Shown here piece after piece: positions 34,980 to 51,331 of a DNA stretch of 64,000 nucleotides. Positions within the stretch are counted from its first letter, which is position 1. The number at the start of each line of letters is the position of its first letter. This DNA is from Doris montereyensis (Eukaryota; Mollusca; Gastropoda; Nudibranchia; Dorididae). The DNA lies in the NCBI GenBank assembly GCA_037039925.1, contig JAXRKP010000012.1:382050-446049 (forward strand), written 5' to 3'. The position numbers were made by a program, and so were the translations under genes. Under the pieces are notes generated by a model that made no database searches, was not told the origin of the DNA, and saw only the letters and a program-made list of their open reading frames with translations.

Positions 34980-36255
34980 GTCAAACAATAGACATTATCT
35001 ACCAGAGACAACGAATCTTACTCTACATGTCAAACAATAGGCATTATCTACAACAATCTTACTCTACATGTCAAACAATAGGCATTATCTATCAGAGAGA
35101 GAGACAACCAATCTTACTCTACATGTCAAACAATAGGCATTATCTACCAGAGAGAGAGAGACACGAATCTTACTCTACATGTCAAACAATAGGCATCATC
35201 TATCAGAGAGAGACAACCAATCTTACTCTACATGTCAAACAATAGGCATCATCGATCGGAGAGAGACAACCAATCTTACTCTACATGTCAAACAATAGGC
35301 ATCATCTATCAGAGAGACACAACCAATCTTACTCTACATGTCAAACAATAGGCATCATCTATCAGAGAGAGACAACCAATCTTACTCTACATGTCAAACA
35401 ATAGACATTATCTACCAGAGAGAGACAACGAATCTTACTCTACATGTCAAACAATAGGCATCATCTATCAGAGAGAGACAACCAATCTTACTCTACATGT
35501 CAAACAATAGGCATCATCTATCAGAGAGAGACAACCAATCTTACTCTACATGTCAAACAATAGGCATTATCTACCAGAGAGAGAGACAACGAATCTTACT
35601 CTACATGTCAAACAATAGGCATCATCTATCAGAGAGAGACAACCAATCTTACTCTACATGTCAAACAATAGGCATCATCGATCAGAGAGAGACAACCAAT
35701 CTTACTCTACATGTCAAACAATAGGCATCATCTATCAGAGAGACACAACCAATCTTACTCTACATGTCAAACAATAGGCATCATCTATCAGAGAGAGACA
35801 ACCAATCTTACTCTACATGTCAAACAATAGACATTATCTACCAGAGAGAGACAACGAATCTTACTCTACATGTCAAACAATAGGCATCATCTATCAGAGA
35901 GAGACAACCAATCTTACTCTACATGTCAAACAATAGGCATCATCTATCAGAGAGAGAGACAACCAATCTTACTCTACATGTCAAACAATAGGCATTATCT
36001 ACCAGAGAGAGAGACAACGAATCTTACTCTACATGTCAAACAATAGACATTATCTACCAGAGAGAGACAACGAATCTTACTCTACATGTCAAACAATAGA
36101 CATTATCTACCAGAGAGAGACGACGAATCTTACTCTACATGTCAAACAATAGACATTATCTACCAGAGAGAGAAACCAATCTCACTCTACATGTCAAACA
36201 ATAGACATTATCTACCAGAGAGAGAGAGACGACGAATCTTACTCTACATGTCAAA
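34980..36255. repeat. ~50-56-bp minisatellite, about 24 units
   Basis: Units of CTTACTCTACATGTCAAACA, ATAGGCATCATCTATCAGAG and a variable GAGAGACAACCAAT. Length varies through the number of GA pairs. Two higher-order blocks look duplicated: the series near 35,190-35,460 recurs near 35,610-35,880. It lies in the Rho locus, transcribed only in the long version. Confidence 0.94.
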
Positions 36256-37125
36256 CGGCACAGTGTTGTGATACACTATGTTTTGTGTAGGAAAAACGGA
36301 CGTTGGCCTAAATTCACCTGAGTTAATCGTTGTCAATCAAATCAAAGATCCAGACTTTAAACATTTGTGAAAAAAGTCTGTTAAAGTGTAGAAAAACCCC
36401 TATAATTTTGTATCTCGCTCAGGCCTTTTTTCCTGTTTCAAAAATTTGGGCATGGGAAAATCTTTAACAAACAGTTCACAAATTCAACAATAATAAAAAC
36501 CCAAACATTTTAGCACCATAAAGAATGATTCATATTGGAAATCTTTGCATCACAGTTAAATTACATTTTGATTAATTTAGTCACTGCTGAAGGTCAATAT
36601 AATACAAAAACTTACATGGCAACGTTTTTCAATCAACCTGTAGTGTTCACCTGTTTCATGTTACCACCAACTCGGTGTAAAAACACCAAATCAATCTTCC
36701 CATCACAGCTTCATGAAAATCCACGGTTGGGTGGCTACATGCTTAAATAACACATTTCATGGCAATATCTGATATATTGCCACATAGGAAAACCAAACGA
36801 TATAGATTTAATACCCCCCCCCCCCAAAAAAACAAACCAAACAACACAACAATAGACAACAAATGTTTAAATCAATTGTCAAGTATCAATTTATTTCAGA
36901 GAAACAGCTAGTCATCCATCAAAAGCATTCAAACAATACAAAAATATGGTGCAAAAGAGCTATAACAAAAAAACAAAAACAAAAAAAAGCGAATGAGGGA
37001 AGAATTGTTCAACAAAGGCGTCATATACTATATGACTACATAAATTACTTGAATTTTTATTTATTTATAACGTATTCATATAGAACTCATCTCGGTTATT
37101 TAAAAAAAGATGTCCAATACTAGCA
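36256..37125. other. gene-free intron stretch
   Basis: AT-rich, with poly-C/poly-A at 36,816-36,831. No conserved reading frame on either strand. Confidence 0.55.
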
Positions 37126-37440
37126 TATATGTATACGATGTTGGACCTTTAGGAAAAAGTACTTCAAGCAACAGGCAGGTGTGAATCAGTGCCCAGCTAC
37201 AAGTAGTGAAAGATCTTGTCACAGTGTTAGTATGATGCCAAAATGGCTGCTGTGCAGTATCATATGCTCCTGTGGGAGTTGATAAGGACTTTAAATGGAA
37301 TGGCCTACCAAAGACGTACACAAAACGTTTTGTGGTAATCAACAAATTATATGCTTCATGTACCGGGGTATACGGCAGATATTTGAATTTAGTTGTAAAA
37401 GAGAATCATCATTATCATTGAACAAAACAGGTACAACATG
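37126..37440 (+). mobile_element. SINE, family 2, 5'-truncated copy
   Basis: Matches the body of 15,586-15,945: CAGTGCCCAGCTACAAGTAG, TCTTGTCACAGTGTTAGTAT, GGGAGTTGATAAGGACTTTA and AATGGAATGGCCTACC. It ends in a short-repeat tail (ATCATCATTATCATTG) of a different sequence from the CTTTATC tail of the first copy. The tRNA-like head is absent. Confidence 0.72.
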
Positions 37441-39270
37441 AATCAAGACGTTTCTTATTGTATGAGAAGCTTTTCATTGCGTGTGAAGCTTTTACTTCAT
37501 AATAAATTAAATGATAAGGATATCACTAATGTTGTTTCATTCATGCTTTAGATGTCAAAGACAATTCTTTGAATAATTTGTAATTATAAAGCATTAAACA
37601 TAAGGATAAATAAAGCGCTGCTGGAAGATCTAATTGAGAAGAATATATATATTTCCAGCGTGCGCAGAAGAAGAAAAGATACAGCAGGCTAAGCCTTTCA
37701 ATTCTTCCATTTTATCGGTTTTATGAAAGACACTCTTTCTAGCCTGGCTGCTCCTGCTCAGAATGAAAATCATTTGGACCTTTCATGTACAAAGGCCCTA
37801 TCTTAATCTATTATTTTCCCTTCCTAGTGATGACACTAAAAGCAATAAAAAAGGAAGAAAACACGATCTTAAAAATGGACTTCCACTTTCTTCCTCTTTT
37901 TAAACGTAAATAAAAATCAACCAAAACTCCTCCAGTACATACATCCCACCGTGCGATATAAATGACCTAACATCACCCCCCCTCCCATGTATGAAAACAT
38001 TCATATTAGTAAAAATATTCAGGATCAGAAAGAAAAGACATGCCTTCCCAAAGTTTCAGAATGACCTGGTCACACAATTTTAAAACCAGGAGCAGATGAA
38101 ACATGAGTTAAGATCATCATGATGTTCAAATGGAGATGAAAGAAGGCAAATCCTGCCCTTATTGAACACCTTCACAAAGTTGACAATTGATATAGGCAGA
38201 AAGAAAGAATGAAAGTGAAAGTGACTTTCTGTTTACATAGAGAAAACTACAAAACTGCTTTACATAAGCTATAAACCACTGCAAGTAAAAGAGACAGTCA
38301 AACGTAGCAATACATGAAGGAAATTGATAAAAAGATTTCAAAAACTTCATCTGTTCGCCATCTCTGTAATCTATTTCAAGCTGAAGGTCTCTAACTTTGA
38401 CCCAGGAACCACTGCACCCACAACCCCCATGTTTTGATGTAGATTTCAAATAGCCTGCCTTAGGTTCTTAGCGAATAAATTATTGGATCAAATCAGTATT
38501 TTAATTCATTGGAAAAATATTGTTTTACCAGCAATTCACAAAACTTGTTATTTGACTCAACCACAGTCAAAGTTCAAGAAACATAGCTTTATAATAAAGA
38601 GAAATCATAAACTAACATTATTTACGGGCATGCTGGTGTAAAATATGGCCGCAGATGAGTTTTCAATCTGTGGTAATAGTTACAAAAGCATGTTGCATGG
38701 CACAAAAATAGGTTCGATAACTAATGCTTCCATCATAATACTCTCATACCTTACATTTTTTTTTTGGCCCATCTGTCGTTACTTGTTAACCTTCATTGTT
38801 CTAAAAAAGCAGAAGCCAAAAAAATGGTAATTTTCAAACATGTTTTCTCTCAGGCCGGCCCGCAAACATACACACACTTAACCTGGCTACACTAGCGTCC
38901 ATGGATTATTTCAGTGATTATCTTCTCTTCTTCTGTATCTGGCATCGCAATATAATGCTTTGGTCAGAAATGGAAAAAATATATAAATAAAGAGTTGACA
39001 GAAACTGCGGTGACATCATGATGGGAAAAACAACCAAAGAAAGGTGAAAAAGAATGACGAAAATGGAGCATTTCATTTGTAAATCATACCAGCAACCGAA
39101 TAGATACATCGTACAACACAGTAATTTATCTGCAGTTCCGTCTAAAAATGTTTGACATAAAAAAACAGGAATAAAAAGGAATAGTATTTTTCTCCCATTA
39201 GCATTATGCCACAAGCAGAGAATAATCTTGATCCATAAATCAGAAAATTTATCTTGAAACGTCTTATTTT
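37441..39270 (-). other. region downstream of the CAIL Rho exon
   Basis: No coding frame of note. If the CAIL version ends its own transcript here, no canonical AATAAA on the minus strand is seen within about 2 kb of its stop (nearest TTTATT on plus is near 37,067); an ATTAAA variant lies near 38,505. This leaves the 3' end of that version open. Confidence 0.4.
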
Positions 39271-39696
39271 TCAAAGAATTGCACATCTAAATTTTCGCGT
39301 TTTCCTTTTGGTTGACAGAGCAGCTCTGGTGGCTGTTTCAAAGACTTCTCGAACTCCTTCCTTGGTCTTTGCTGAGCACTCTAGGTAGGCAAAGGCAGTG
39401 ATCTTCTCTGCCATGTTTTTGCCTTCCTCAACCTTGACAGGCTCCTGCTTCATCTTCTGCAGCTCTCTAATGGTCACTTGGTCATGGCGAAGATCTTTCT
39501 TGTTTCCAACCAGAATGATAGGAACATTGGGGCAGAAGTGCCGAACCTCTGGTGTCCACTTTTCTGGAATATTCTCCAAACTGTCGGGGCTATCAATAGA
39601 AAAGCACATGAGAATCACATCTGTGTCTGGATAGGAAAGAGGCCGTAGTCTATCATAGTCTTCTTGTCCAGCAGTGTCCCACAAGGCCAATTCAAC
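39271..39696 (-). CDS. RHOA: Rho GTPase, upstream version, single 3' exon (C-terminus CAIL)
   Basis: The acceptor CTTCCAG|GTTGAA then 141 codons without an intron: DTAGQ (59-63), NKKD (117-120), ECSAK (158-162), and a tail [14 protein letters not shown] before TGA at 39,271. With the P-loop exon it makes 193 residues, the length of vertebrate RhoA. It lacks the intron that splits the downstream version after residue 102. The insert region reads [20 protein letters not shown] and the tail has no Lys run but KRKTRKFR before a CAAX box ending in Leu. All G-box motifs are intact. It could be a mutually exclusive terminal exon or the 3' part of a tandem duplicate whose own first exon is lost. Confidence 0.96.
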   Translation of the reverse strand, partial: VELALWDTAGQEDYDRLRPLSYPDTDVILMCFSIDSPDSLENIPEKWTPEVRHFCPNVPIILVGNKKDLRHDQVTIRELQKMKQEPVKVEEGKNMAEKITAFAYLECSAKTKEGVREVFETATRAALSTKRKTRKFRCAIL

Positions 39697-43542
<3,846 letters not shown>

Positions 43543-43575
43543 CATTTTATCTGTAAGTGCTGGATCCTTAGCCAT
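43543..43575 (-). other. possible small alternative first exon in Rho intron 1
   Basis: On the minus strand, GAAATGGC (good initiation context) begins 11 codons, MAKDPALTDKM, followed directly by a strong donor (ATG|GTGAGT). Phase 0 matches both Rho switch II exons, so splicing would give a GTPase lacking the P-loop. This rests only on the start context, donor and phase. It may be chance. Confidence 0.2.
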
Positions 43576-44419
43576 TTCAAATCCAAACCAAGGTTCTCAA
43601 AAATGATCCGATTCAATGAAACTTATTTTTGCGTTAGATCCACATGGATTTTAAAATACTGAATTCCAGTCATCTTGCCTTCGAACATCTATTGAGAATA
43701 TAATTCAGTAGTCGCTTTCCAACGCAATCGTCCGGCTGACATGGAACAACTTTTGTCCAGAAATGAGATGCATATAGGCTACTAATAAACCAGCACAAGA
43801 TAGGCGTGGACACACATATATACATATATAAAAAATATGAACAAAATACAAATTGCTAAGAATTAAGAAATGGATGCACAATTCAGCCAGTATTTTTCAA
43901 CACTAAAAAGAAAACATGTCTAAACAAAAAATAATAAGAGACAAAAAAAAACCAAACCAAGAACACATCATAGAAAAAATAATCTAGGTACTTTTACACA
44001 TTACCATTATAAATAATGAACATTAAACAAACAAGACATACATACGCAAGAAATATAGAAAGCCTGTTCAGCCTACAGTGATAACAGGGGTTGAGGAAGC
44101 TATCTCTCTTTTGATTGAAACGCGATAACATTGTTTCTTTAGCAACCTTAAAATAAGATTGTGTTGCCAGAGAACAGAAAAACTGCTGAGTTAGATAGCT
44201 CAAAAAGATATCTTTTTAAACAAAGAAACAAGAGAAAAAAAAACCCAACCTTACGAAAAGCGTGCAGGATATTTTTTTCAAGAACTGTTGGCACCTTGAG
44301 TTCCACAAAAAATGCAGAGAACAAATTTCAGAGATCAAACCCTGCTATCAGCGTTTTATCTATACACATAGGATAGAGAATATACCAAAATGTAAAAACA
44401 AAACAACAACATGTTATTA

Positions 44420-44599
<180 letters not shown>

Positions 44600-44649
44600 T
44601 TACAAAAAAAAAGTTCTGCAGAGAAAGTTTGGAAAAGAACAAATTAGCA

Positions 44650-45060
44650 GGTTTCACAAAATGGTCCTTCCTATTTCCCTCTTTCGTCAAAATGTACATG
44701 TTATATTTCTTACAAGTGTTATATACCATGTTAAAGCTTAGAACCTGAAGATTCTAAATATATGACTTTAAAAGATAGCAAAGGACTGTGGGGCGAGTAA
44801 ATTACCTTTTAAAAGTCATGTTTTTCAGTCAAAGGGCATAACTGAAAATTCCAGTGGACGTAATGTTACGCGGAACTGCACGTGTCTGTCGACTGAGGTT
44901 TCCCTGGCTTTTATTTAGTGACGCAACTTGGGCATCTGGTTTGGAGAGTGTCTGTTCTCAATAAGAGGTGAAGTCTGTGTTTGTGTTTCCCTGGCTTTTA
45001 CCGTTGATCAGATGACTGAGTTCCGGATCGTGGATGGATGAAATTCAAATCGTTTTTGTA
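44650..45060 (-). mobile_element. inverted fragment of the GGCAGGTTT DNA element
   Basis: Begins GGTTTCACAAAATGGTCC and runs as the reverse complement of about 46,400-46,792 (and of 7,600-7,963): AAAGCTTAGAACCTGA, ACTTTTAAAAGATAGCAAAG and TAAAAGTCATGTTTTTCAGT. It forms the left arm of a large inverted repeat with 46,400-46,792, about 50 bp upstream of the Rho first coding exon's acceptor. Confidence 0.75.
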
Positions 45061-45116
45061 CTTTTTTTGGTAAAATTATGTGATTGCATCTACAGGTTTT
45101 TGTGCCATTCCAGGGT

Positions 45117-47240
45117 TCCCAAAAATCAACTGAAAATTTTCCACCTCAACACAATCAAAAACTTAAAAGTAGATGAGTTTTTAATTTTGTGTTAAACATC
45201 TACCCACCTTTAATAAAACTGGAATCTAGATCGGTACATGAATCTCACCCATGTCTACATAGACATTGTTATTTCTCTCTTTTCTTCCGGTGTCAGACTC
45301 AGTCGCTCTTGTTTTTCATAATCACATTGATTTTCTTCATCCTGTCCCTCCCCCATCTCATTCTGATATCAGTTCCGAAGACCTCCTCTATTCTTACCAA
45401 ACACAACTTGTTGAGTCAAAATTGTGGATGGATGAAATTCAAAATCGTTTTGATACCCTTTTTTTTCGCAGTAAAAAAATTATGTGATTGCTTTCAGTCG
45501 TTCCAGAATAGACCACATTTCCCTCTTTTTACTATCCTTATTACATGTTACAGGTTTCAAGAAAATCGTAAATGATCCATTCCAGAGGTTTCAGATTTTT
45601 CGTTATTATGTAACAACTGAAAAATCATTAAGAGCTGAAAAAAACAGTTGAAAAATTAGAAGCGCCGTTTTTGATCTTAAGTGAAAGAAAACGTATTCCT
45701 ACCACCCTCTGTAAAAGACACGAAAAAAATCAAGGTAACTCTAAAATACCATGAGATCTACGAGACCTCATGGTCGGACAAAAAATATTTTTTTCGATCT
45801 CATCTAATAACGGTAATATTGCGTTATTGTCTCGTAGTTCATCGCGTGTAAGCCTTTAATAAAACTTTGGAATAATTCTCTTACGGATCTAGATCTGATG
45901 ATCGGACATCAGAATAGTATCAGGTTGATTGAGCCTTCTTCGGTTCTAGCAAAACCCTTATCTGAAACTTATGTAAAGAAGTGCAATCAATAGGCTTTCT
46001 GATTTATTATGTTCTAATAAATAAAGACAAGATAATTGGCAATACATTGTTGCACAGTCTCCTTCATAACAATACTTTCATTTCTTCAGGTTCAAGTAGA
46101 GTTCAAGATTTGCCAACCGCTCCCATCCCGTCCCGTATTCGTATCGTCAGACTCAGTGGGGCGCTCTATGTGACTGTAGATTTTGAGCCATCGGGGAGAA
46201 ATAATCATGTTGGGGAGAAAGGAACATTGATTTTCTTCATCCTCTCTCTCTCTCTCCCTCTCTCTCTCTATTGGCAAATATCGGTCTCTATCGCATCCTC
46301 ACTCGTTAAAATTATAAGTCGTGATAGTTCACCGTACCAGTTTGAGCAGAATGGTACACACGATAAACCCGTAACACGTAATAAGGATGTATAAAGGCGT
46401 ACAATCACAGAATTTTACAAAAAACGGGACAAAAGGCATTGGTTTTCATTTTCATCATCCACACATCCGGACCGAGTCATCTGATCTATTCTTACACAAA
46501 ACACACATCTTAGGGAAAAGTCCTTCCAAACCAGATGCCCAAGCCTTTTCGGTCAGTTCACGTAACATTACGTACTGGCGTTGGACCTAGAATTTTCACA
46601 GTTATGCCCCTGACTGAAAAACATGACTTTTAAAAGCTAATTTACTTGCTCCACAGTCTTTGCTATCTCTTAAAGTCATATATCTGGAATCCTCATGTTC
46701 TAAGCTTTAACATGGTATATAACACTTGCAAAAAATATAACATGTATATTTTGACAAAAGAGGGAAATGGGGATGGACCATTTTGTGAAACCATCAGTCC
46801 ATTAAACACACACAAGCATTCTCTGTCTAGCCTTCTTACACACACACGTGCACGATCGGACGCACATTGCCCTCTGTCTCTCCCTTTGAGCGAACCATAC
46901 AACATCGCGATCGACTTTATAACAACACACACGGCATTCTTAAGTTCTCCAGAGTAAAAGTCAAGGAGGCTGGGCCGTAGATACGCAGTTCATAGTATTG
47001 GCATAGGCGCTAAAACTAAAGAAAGTATTAAAAACGTTGTGTCGAAATCAGATACTAATTCCCTGGGCAAACTTTACAATTTTAAGAAAGCATCAGAATC
47101 GTTTAGTTTCAACATGAAAGAATCGCCAGATAGCAAAGCATGCATGACCAGAAATGGATGACAAAACGATTCATCGTCCTCCACAAACTTATTCGCATTT
47201 TCCTATTTCGGGGTGCCAATTGTTCATGCCTACTTTGATT
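45117..47240. mobile_element. second hAT-like element copy, split by a nested insertion
   Basis: Begins CAGGGTTCCCAAAAATCAAC, like the left end of 32,143-33,515. 45,208-45,415 matches 32,515-32,800 (TTATTTCTCTCTTT, GTCAGACTCAGTCGC) and 46,795-47,240 matches 32,870-33,340 (TTGTCTAGCCTTCTTACACA-like, AAAGTCAAGGAGGCTGGG, AACATGAAAGAATCGCCAGA). Between them sits material matching 6,495-7,963. The right end was not located. Confidence 0.65.
45660..46792 (+). mobile_element. GGCAGGTTT-type DNA element, second copy (nested)
   Basis: Matches 6,495-7,963 in order: GTGAAAGAAAACGTATTCCT, AATAAAGACAAGATAATTGG, TTGGCAAATATCGG, CAGAATGGTACACACGATAA, AACATGACTTTTAAAAGCTA and GGGAAATGGGGATGGACCAT. It ends GTGAAACC at 46,792. 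It is shorter than the first copy and carries its own GA/CT tract differences. Confidence 0.75.
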
Positions 47241-47659
47241 TCCCCGATTGGGAATTTCTCTCTCTCGTGTTCTCGCTGTTGTCAGTCTTCAGTCCCATCC
47301 ATTGTCGCAATACTGTCACACAATCTCCGATTGGCCCACATTGAACATAACTCCTCCCACTATCTCTTTATTTTACTTTCTTTCTTTATCCCTCACAAAA
47401 ACCAAGCCCCAACTTTTTATCTCCCCCTTCAAAATAATTAATCTTTACTATGTACCTTGGGTGGTACCCAGCCTATGGAAGTCCTTCCAGAAGGAATGTG
47501 GAACTCCTGCCATTTAAAGACGGTTTGACATGTGTTATGTTTACTTCTCTGTTCTCATTGATTTTCGCTCACTACCGATATTTAGATATTGGACCCATCT
47601 ATGGAGCTTCTCCCACTTTCTCTTCTGTAATTCTTAATTTTGTGCATGTAAAAAAAAAC

Positions 47660-47905
47660 CTATGTGGGTGGTTCAGGGTCAGGAATGGCTATATTAAAAA
47701 TGGTGGCTGGAACTTGACTGTGTGTCTGTCTGTCAGAGATGGTGATAGATACTATAATATCGACAAGGACTGTGGTACGCCTTCCATCCAGTGGAAAACT
47801 GGTAACACAATTACACAATATTCAGTCGACCCAATACAGAAATGTTCACTTCAGTTGAGATCTAAATATCTAGATCTAATCCAGATTTCTCAATCTAGAC
47901 AGGGA
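47660..47905 (+). repeat. dispersed repeat ending in TAGATCTA motif, copy 1
   Basis: Matches 49,497-49,692: GGTTCAGGGTCAGGAATGG, GCCTTCCATCCAGTGGAAAA and CAGTTGAGATCTAAATATCT followed by AGATCTA. A 169-codon frame (47,450-47,959) crosses it but is not conserved between the two copies, so I do not call a gene. Nearby 47,450-47,490 is the complement of 4,921-4,960. Confidence 0.7.
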
Positions 47906-50500
47906 TTTCATATTTGGGACTCAGCTATTCTCTTAACCCAAGAAGCGCACAGGACGTAGTAATGTATGTTTGTTTCGTTTTAGAGGGTGTGTCTGGACCG
48001 AGGCCTGCTTCGCTAATGACTTACCACACCTCTGACCGGCAACAGGTGTGAAATCTGACCCTCGCGTATTGCCGTATAAGGACCATTGTGACTGACTGCG
48101 CTCAATTGAAATATGAACTTTTAATTTGATTGGCATTTAGCCTTTATTGATTAGCCAATAAACCTGTATTTTGCTTGACCAACTGAAAGCAACTTCTTTG
48201 GATACATTCAACACATGCCGTCTGTGAAGACACACATTTACATGAACTGTAAATTGATTGGTCCTCCCATTTCAATACAATTAGATTGATTTTTAAGCAT
48301 TTGTCTGGGTGAATGTATACTGACCAATGAGAAAGAGAGAACTCCAAATGAAATGAAAATGTCCCACACTATACAAATCAAGCCTGGTTTGGTCTTGGTA
48401 GAGGGGAAGTTTGATCACCAGATGCTCCAACTGACACTTGCATGTCAGCACGTGTTGTGAATGGCAGTCCAGAATCTTAGCTGACCAGGCTAGGGGCAAT
48501 AAGATCATCTCCTCTTTATTTCGGAGATCTAACAATGCTTAAAAGCCACAGACATTGAATTCATGGTTTGCACGTTAGTGATGAATAAAACTGAGGCTGC
48601 AACATGCTCCTACCAACTAACAAGAAAGATGTGGAAATGGAATTTCCCACAAAATATCTCTATCAACCATCCACTTTCCCCCTTTTTGCTTGTAATTTGA
48701 ATAGATTATGTCATTGTGCGACCATAGAAGCTTTTGAAACATAAGACATCTGACTTTTTGTTAAGACATTAGAAAATTGCAAGCTCTTGTAAAAACTGAT
48801 GAGTCAGTAATGTGTAGGAGAGGATGGGGTGTGTGTAGGGAGTGGATTGCACATTGATAGGTTGAAATCCGTTCTGTATTGACTTTTTAATTTCACACGT
48901 GATGTATTGACATGTAGAATACGAGAGCACGAAAAACTTTCAGCGGGAGTGTGCTACATAACCATGCTTTTGAGCAATAAGAAAACATTCCAATACAGTG
49001 CATGTAACAAATATATCTCTTATTGAGGAAAAACAACATATGTCAGACTAATTTACATTCTCATCTATCAAAAAATGTGCTTTTATTATATAACGATAAC
49101 CGCATAACTTTCCCTGCTAACGCCATGGCTACAAAACACCCTGCTCTACACAGTGCTAGGCTAGTGACTGCAGGACCAGATGTCAATCATCCGGTCAGAG
49201 CCAATCTTACCTTCACTTTACGTTCAATGACAGAGCAGGGTTGCCTGGGTGGAGACCGTCAGGGCTACAAGATGTTATTACATAACATGATCATTAAATA
49301 TGTAACCTTCCCAGCTACCGCCTTGACTAAGACATAATGCTAGCTGTACAGCTCTTTAGCTAGAAACAAGGGGTGTCAATCACATGGTCACATGTCCAGT
49401 GCTGGTTTCACGTTTCACAGCAGAGCCTCTCTGCTGGAAGCGATCGGGGAAACAAGCTGTGCTTTTCTTGGGTTAACATCTATCCCCTATGCTTGGCTCG
49501 GGTGGGGGTTCAGGATCAGGAATGGTCATCAATGTAAAATAATACAGTCCCATACAGGCAGGGTGCCAACTATAGTATGTATTCATGCCTTCCATTCAGT
49601 GGAAAACTGGCTATAGAATTCAGTGCACCCAAGATAGAAATGGTCAGTTGAAATCTAGATATATTTCTAGATCTAGATATATTTCTAGACTGAAGACACT
49701 GGATCCCTGTAGCATGGTTGAACTGCAAATCACAGGTTACTAATACTAGCCTAGCATTGAGGTAAAAAGTCTAGCCTAAATAAAGATAGAAAGTGAGATT
49801 GATCCAGATCCTATCTTCATAAAGATGTAGAATCTAGATATTTTGTTAGAGAAGAATCTAGATCTCATACACCTTATGTTGGAAACCTAATTCATAACCA
49901 CCATAATTCATAGAAGTATCATTGTCAAAATTTGGGCAACGCCTTCATCCAAAGCCAGATCTATCTGGGACTGGCGACTGGTGATGTCATCAACATGGCG
50001 CGTTTCGTAGGAATATAAGGAAATACACCGTGCCGGTTTGAGATTCAAAACACACCAAATAACGTCATATTTCTAAACAAAACAGATTTAAGCTGCCAAT
50101 CAGATGAATTACGTGATGCCAACATCATAAGAATGTCAGTCTGGATCCTGCCGACTCCGTTTGGGAACTCTACAGAAAGGCGGAAATGATAAATCGATTG
50201 GAATATGCATGCTAACGAAATTGAACTTCTGCCTCATGCAGGGTTATTTTACGCAGTACAACCTTCATAGATATCAACAGGTTAAAATAACGTGTAATGA
50301 ATAAACTTTTCTCATCAATAATACCTCAGTAACTCGGTGAATCTTCTTTGACTACCACATCCAAGCGTAGTTATGTTTTTATTTAGTGAGCTCTCCAAGA
50401 CATGTACACTTCAATTCCTCCTAGAGGGGTAGTACAATATCTCAGCTGTATGACGTCATAGAAGAATTGTGGGTACTTCCGTTAATTGTCATCGTCTACA
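47906..50500. other. gene-free stretch with a dispersed-repeat copy
   Basis: 49,497-49,692 is the second copy of the 47,660 repeat. 49,080-49,140 and 49,275-49,335 are diverged duplicates (TAACTTTCCCTGCTAACGCC against TAACCTTCCCAGCTACCGCC). A TGACGTCA palindrome (CRE-like) lies at 50,451-50,458. It could hold the upstream promoter of the minus-strand Rho gene, but nothing proves it. Confidence 0.45.
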
Positions 50501-50521
50501 TTTCCGTAAACTTTCTCTCTA

Positions 50522-51043
<522 letters not shown>

Positions 51044-51156
51044 AAAAGTTAGGAAGAGCGAGTAGAGCAGGCTACAAAACACACAAAGCTCCATTCTCAA
51101 ACATCGATAATTATCCAAATTGATGTTACCCTAGTAATGTAGGCTACTATAAAACT

Positions 51157-51331
51157 GTGAAGGAAATGACATTAAATAATATTAAAGCCCATTAAGAAGA
51201 TAATAAATGAAAGGAATAGATAGAAAAAATAGCTGGCCCCCGTTGGGATCGAACCCGCAATCTTCCTTGTATTCATTGTCTTGTCTTTGTTCTTATGGGA
51301 CTTTAAGATTATTTAATGTCATTTCCTTCAC
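51157..51331. mobile_element. 175-bp foldback element with a tRNA-like B box
   Basis: The arms 51,157-51,191 and 51,296-51,331 are inverted repeats (GTGAAGGAAATGACATTAAA.. and its complement) with about three mismatches. Between them, minus strand 51,256-51,245 reads GGGTTCGATCCC, a perfect B box followed by an AACGGGGGCCA tRNA-like end. No A box was found. Confidence 0.72.

Noticed and set aside
34980..36255. CRISPR-like pattern of regular repeats
   Set aside because: Units are contiguous without unique spacers, the DNA is animal, and there are no cas genes. Same judgement for the other arrays.
47450..47959. 169-codon frame
   Set aside because: It crosses a dispersed repeat whose other copy (49,497-49,692) does not keep the frame, and no family is recognisable.
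50451..50458. CRE (TGACGTCA) as the Rho promoter
   Set aside because: An 8-bp palindrome alone, about 6 kb upstream of the coding exon, with no supporting 5' exon or promoter element.
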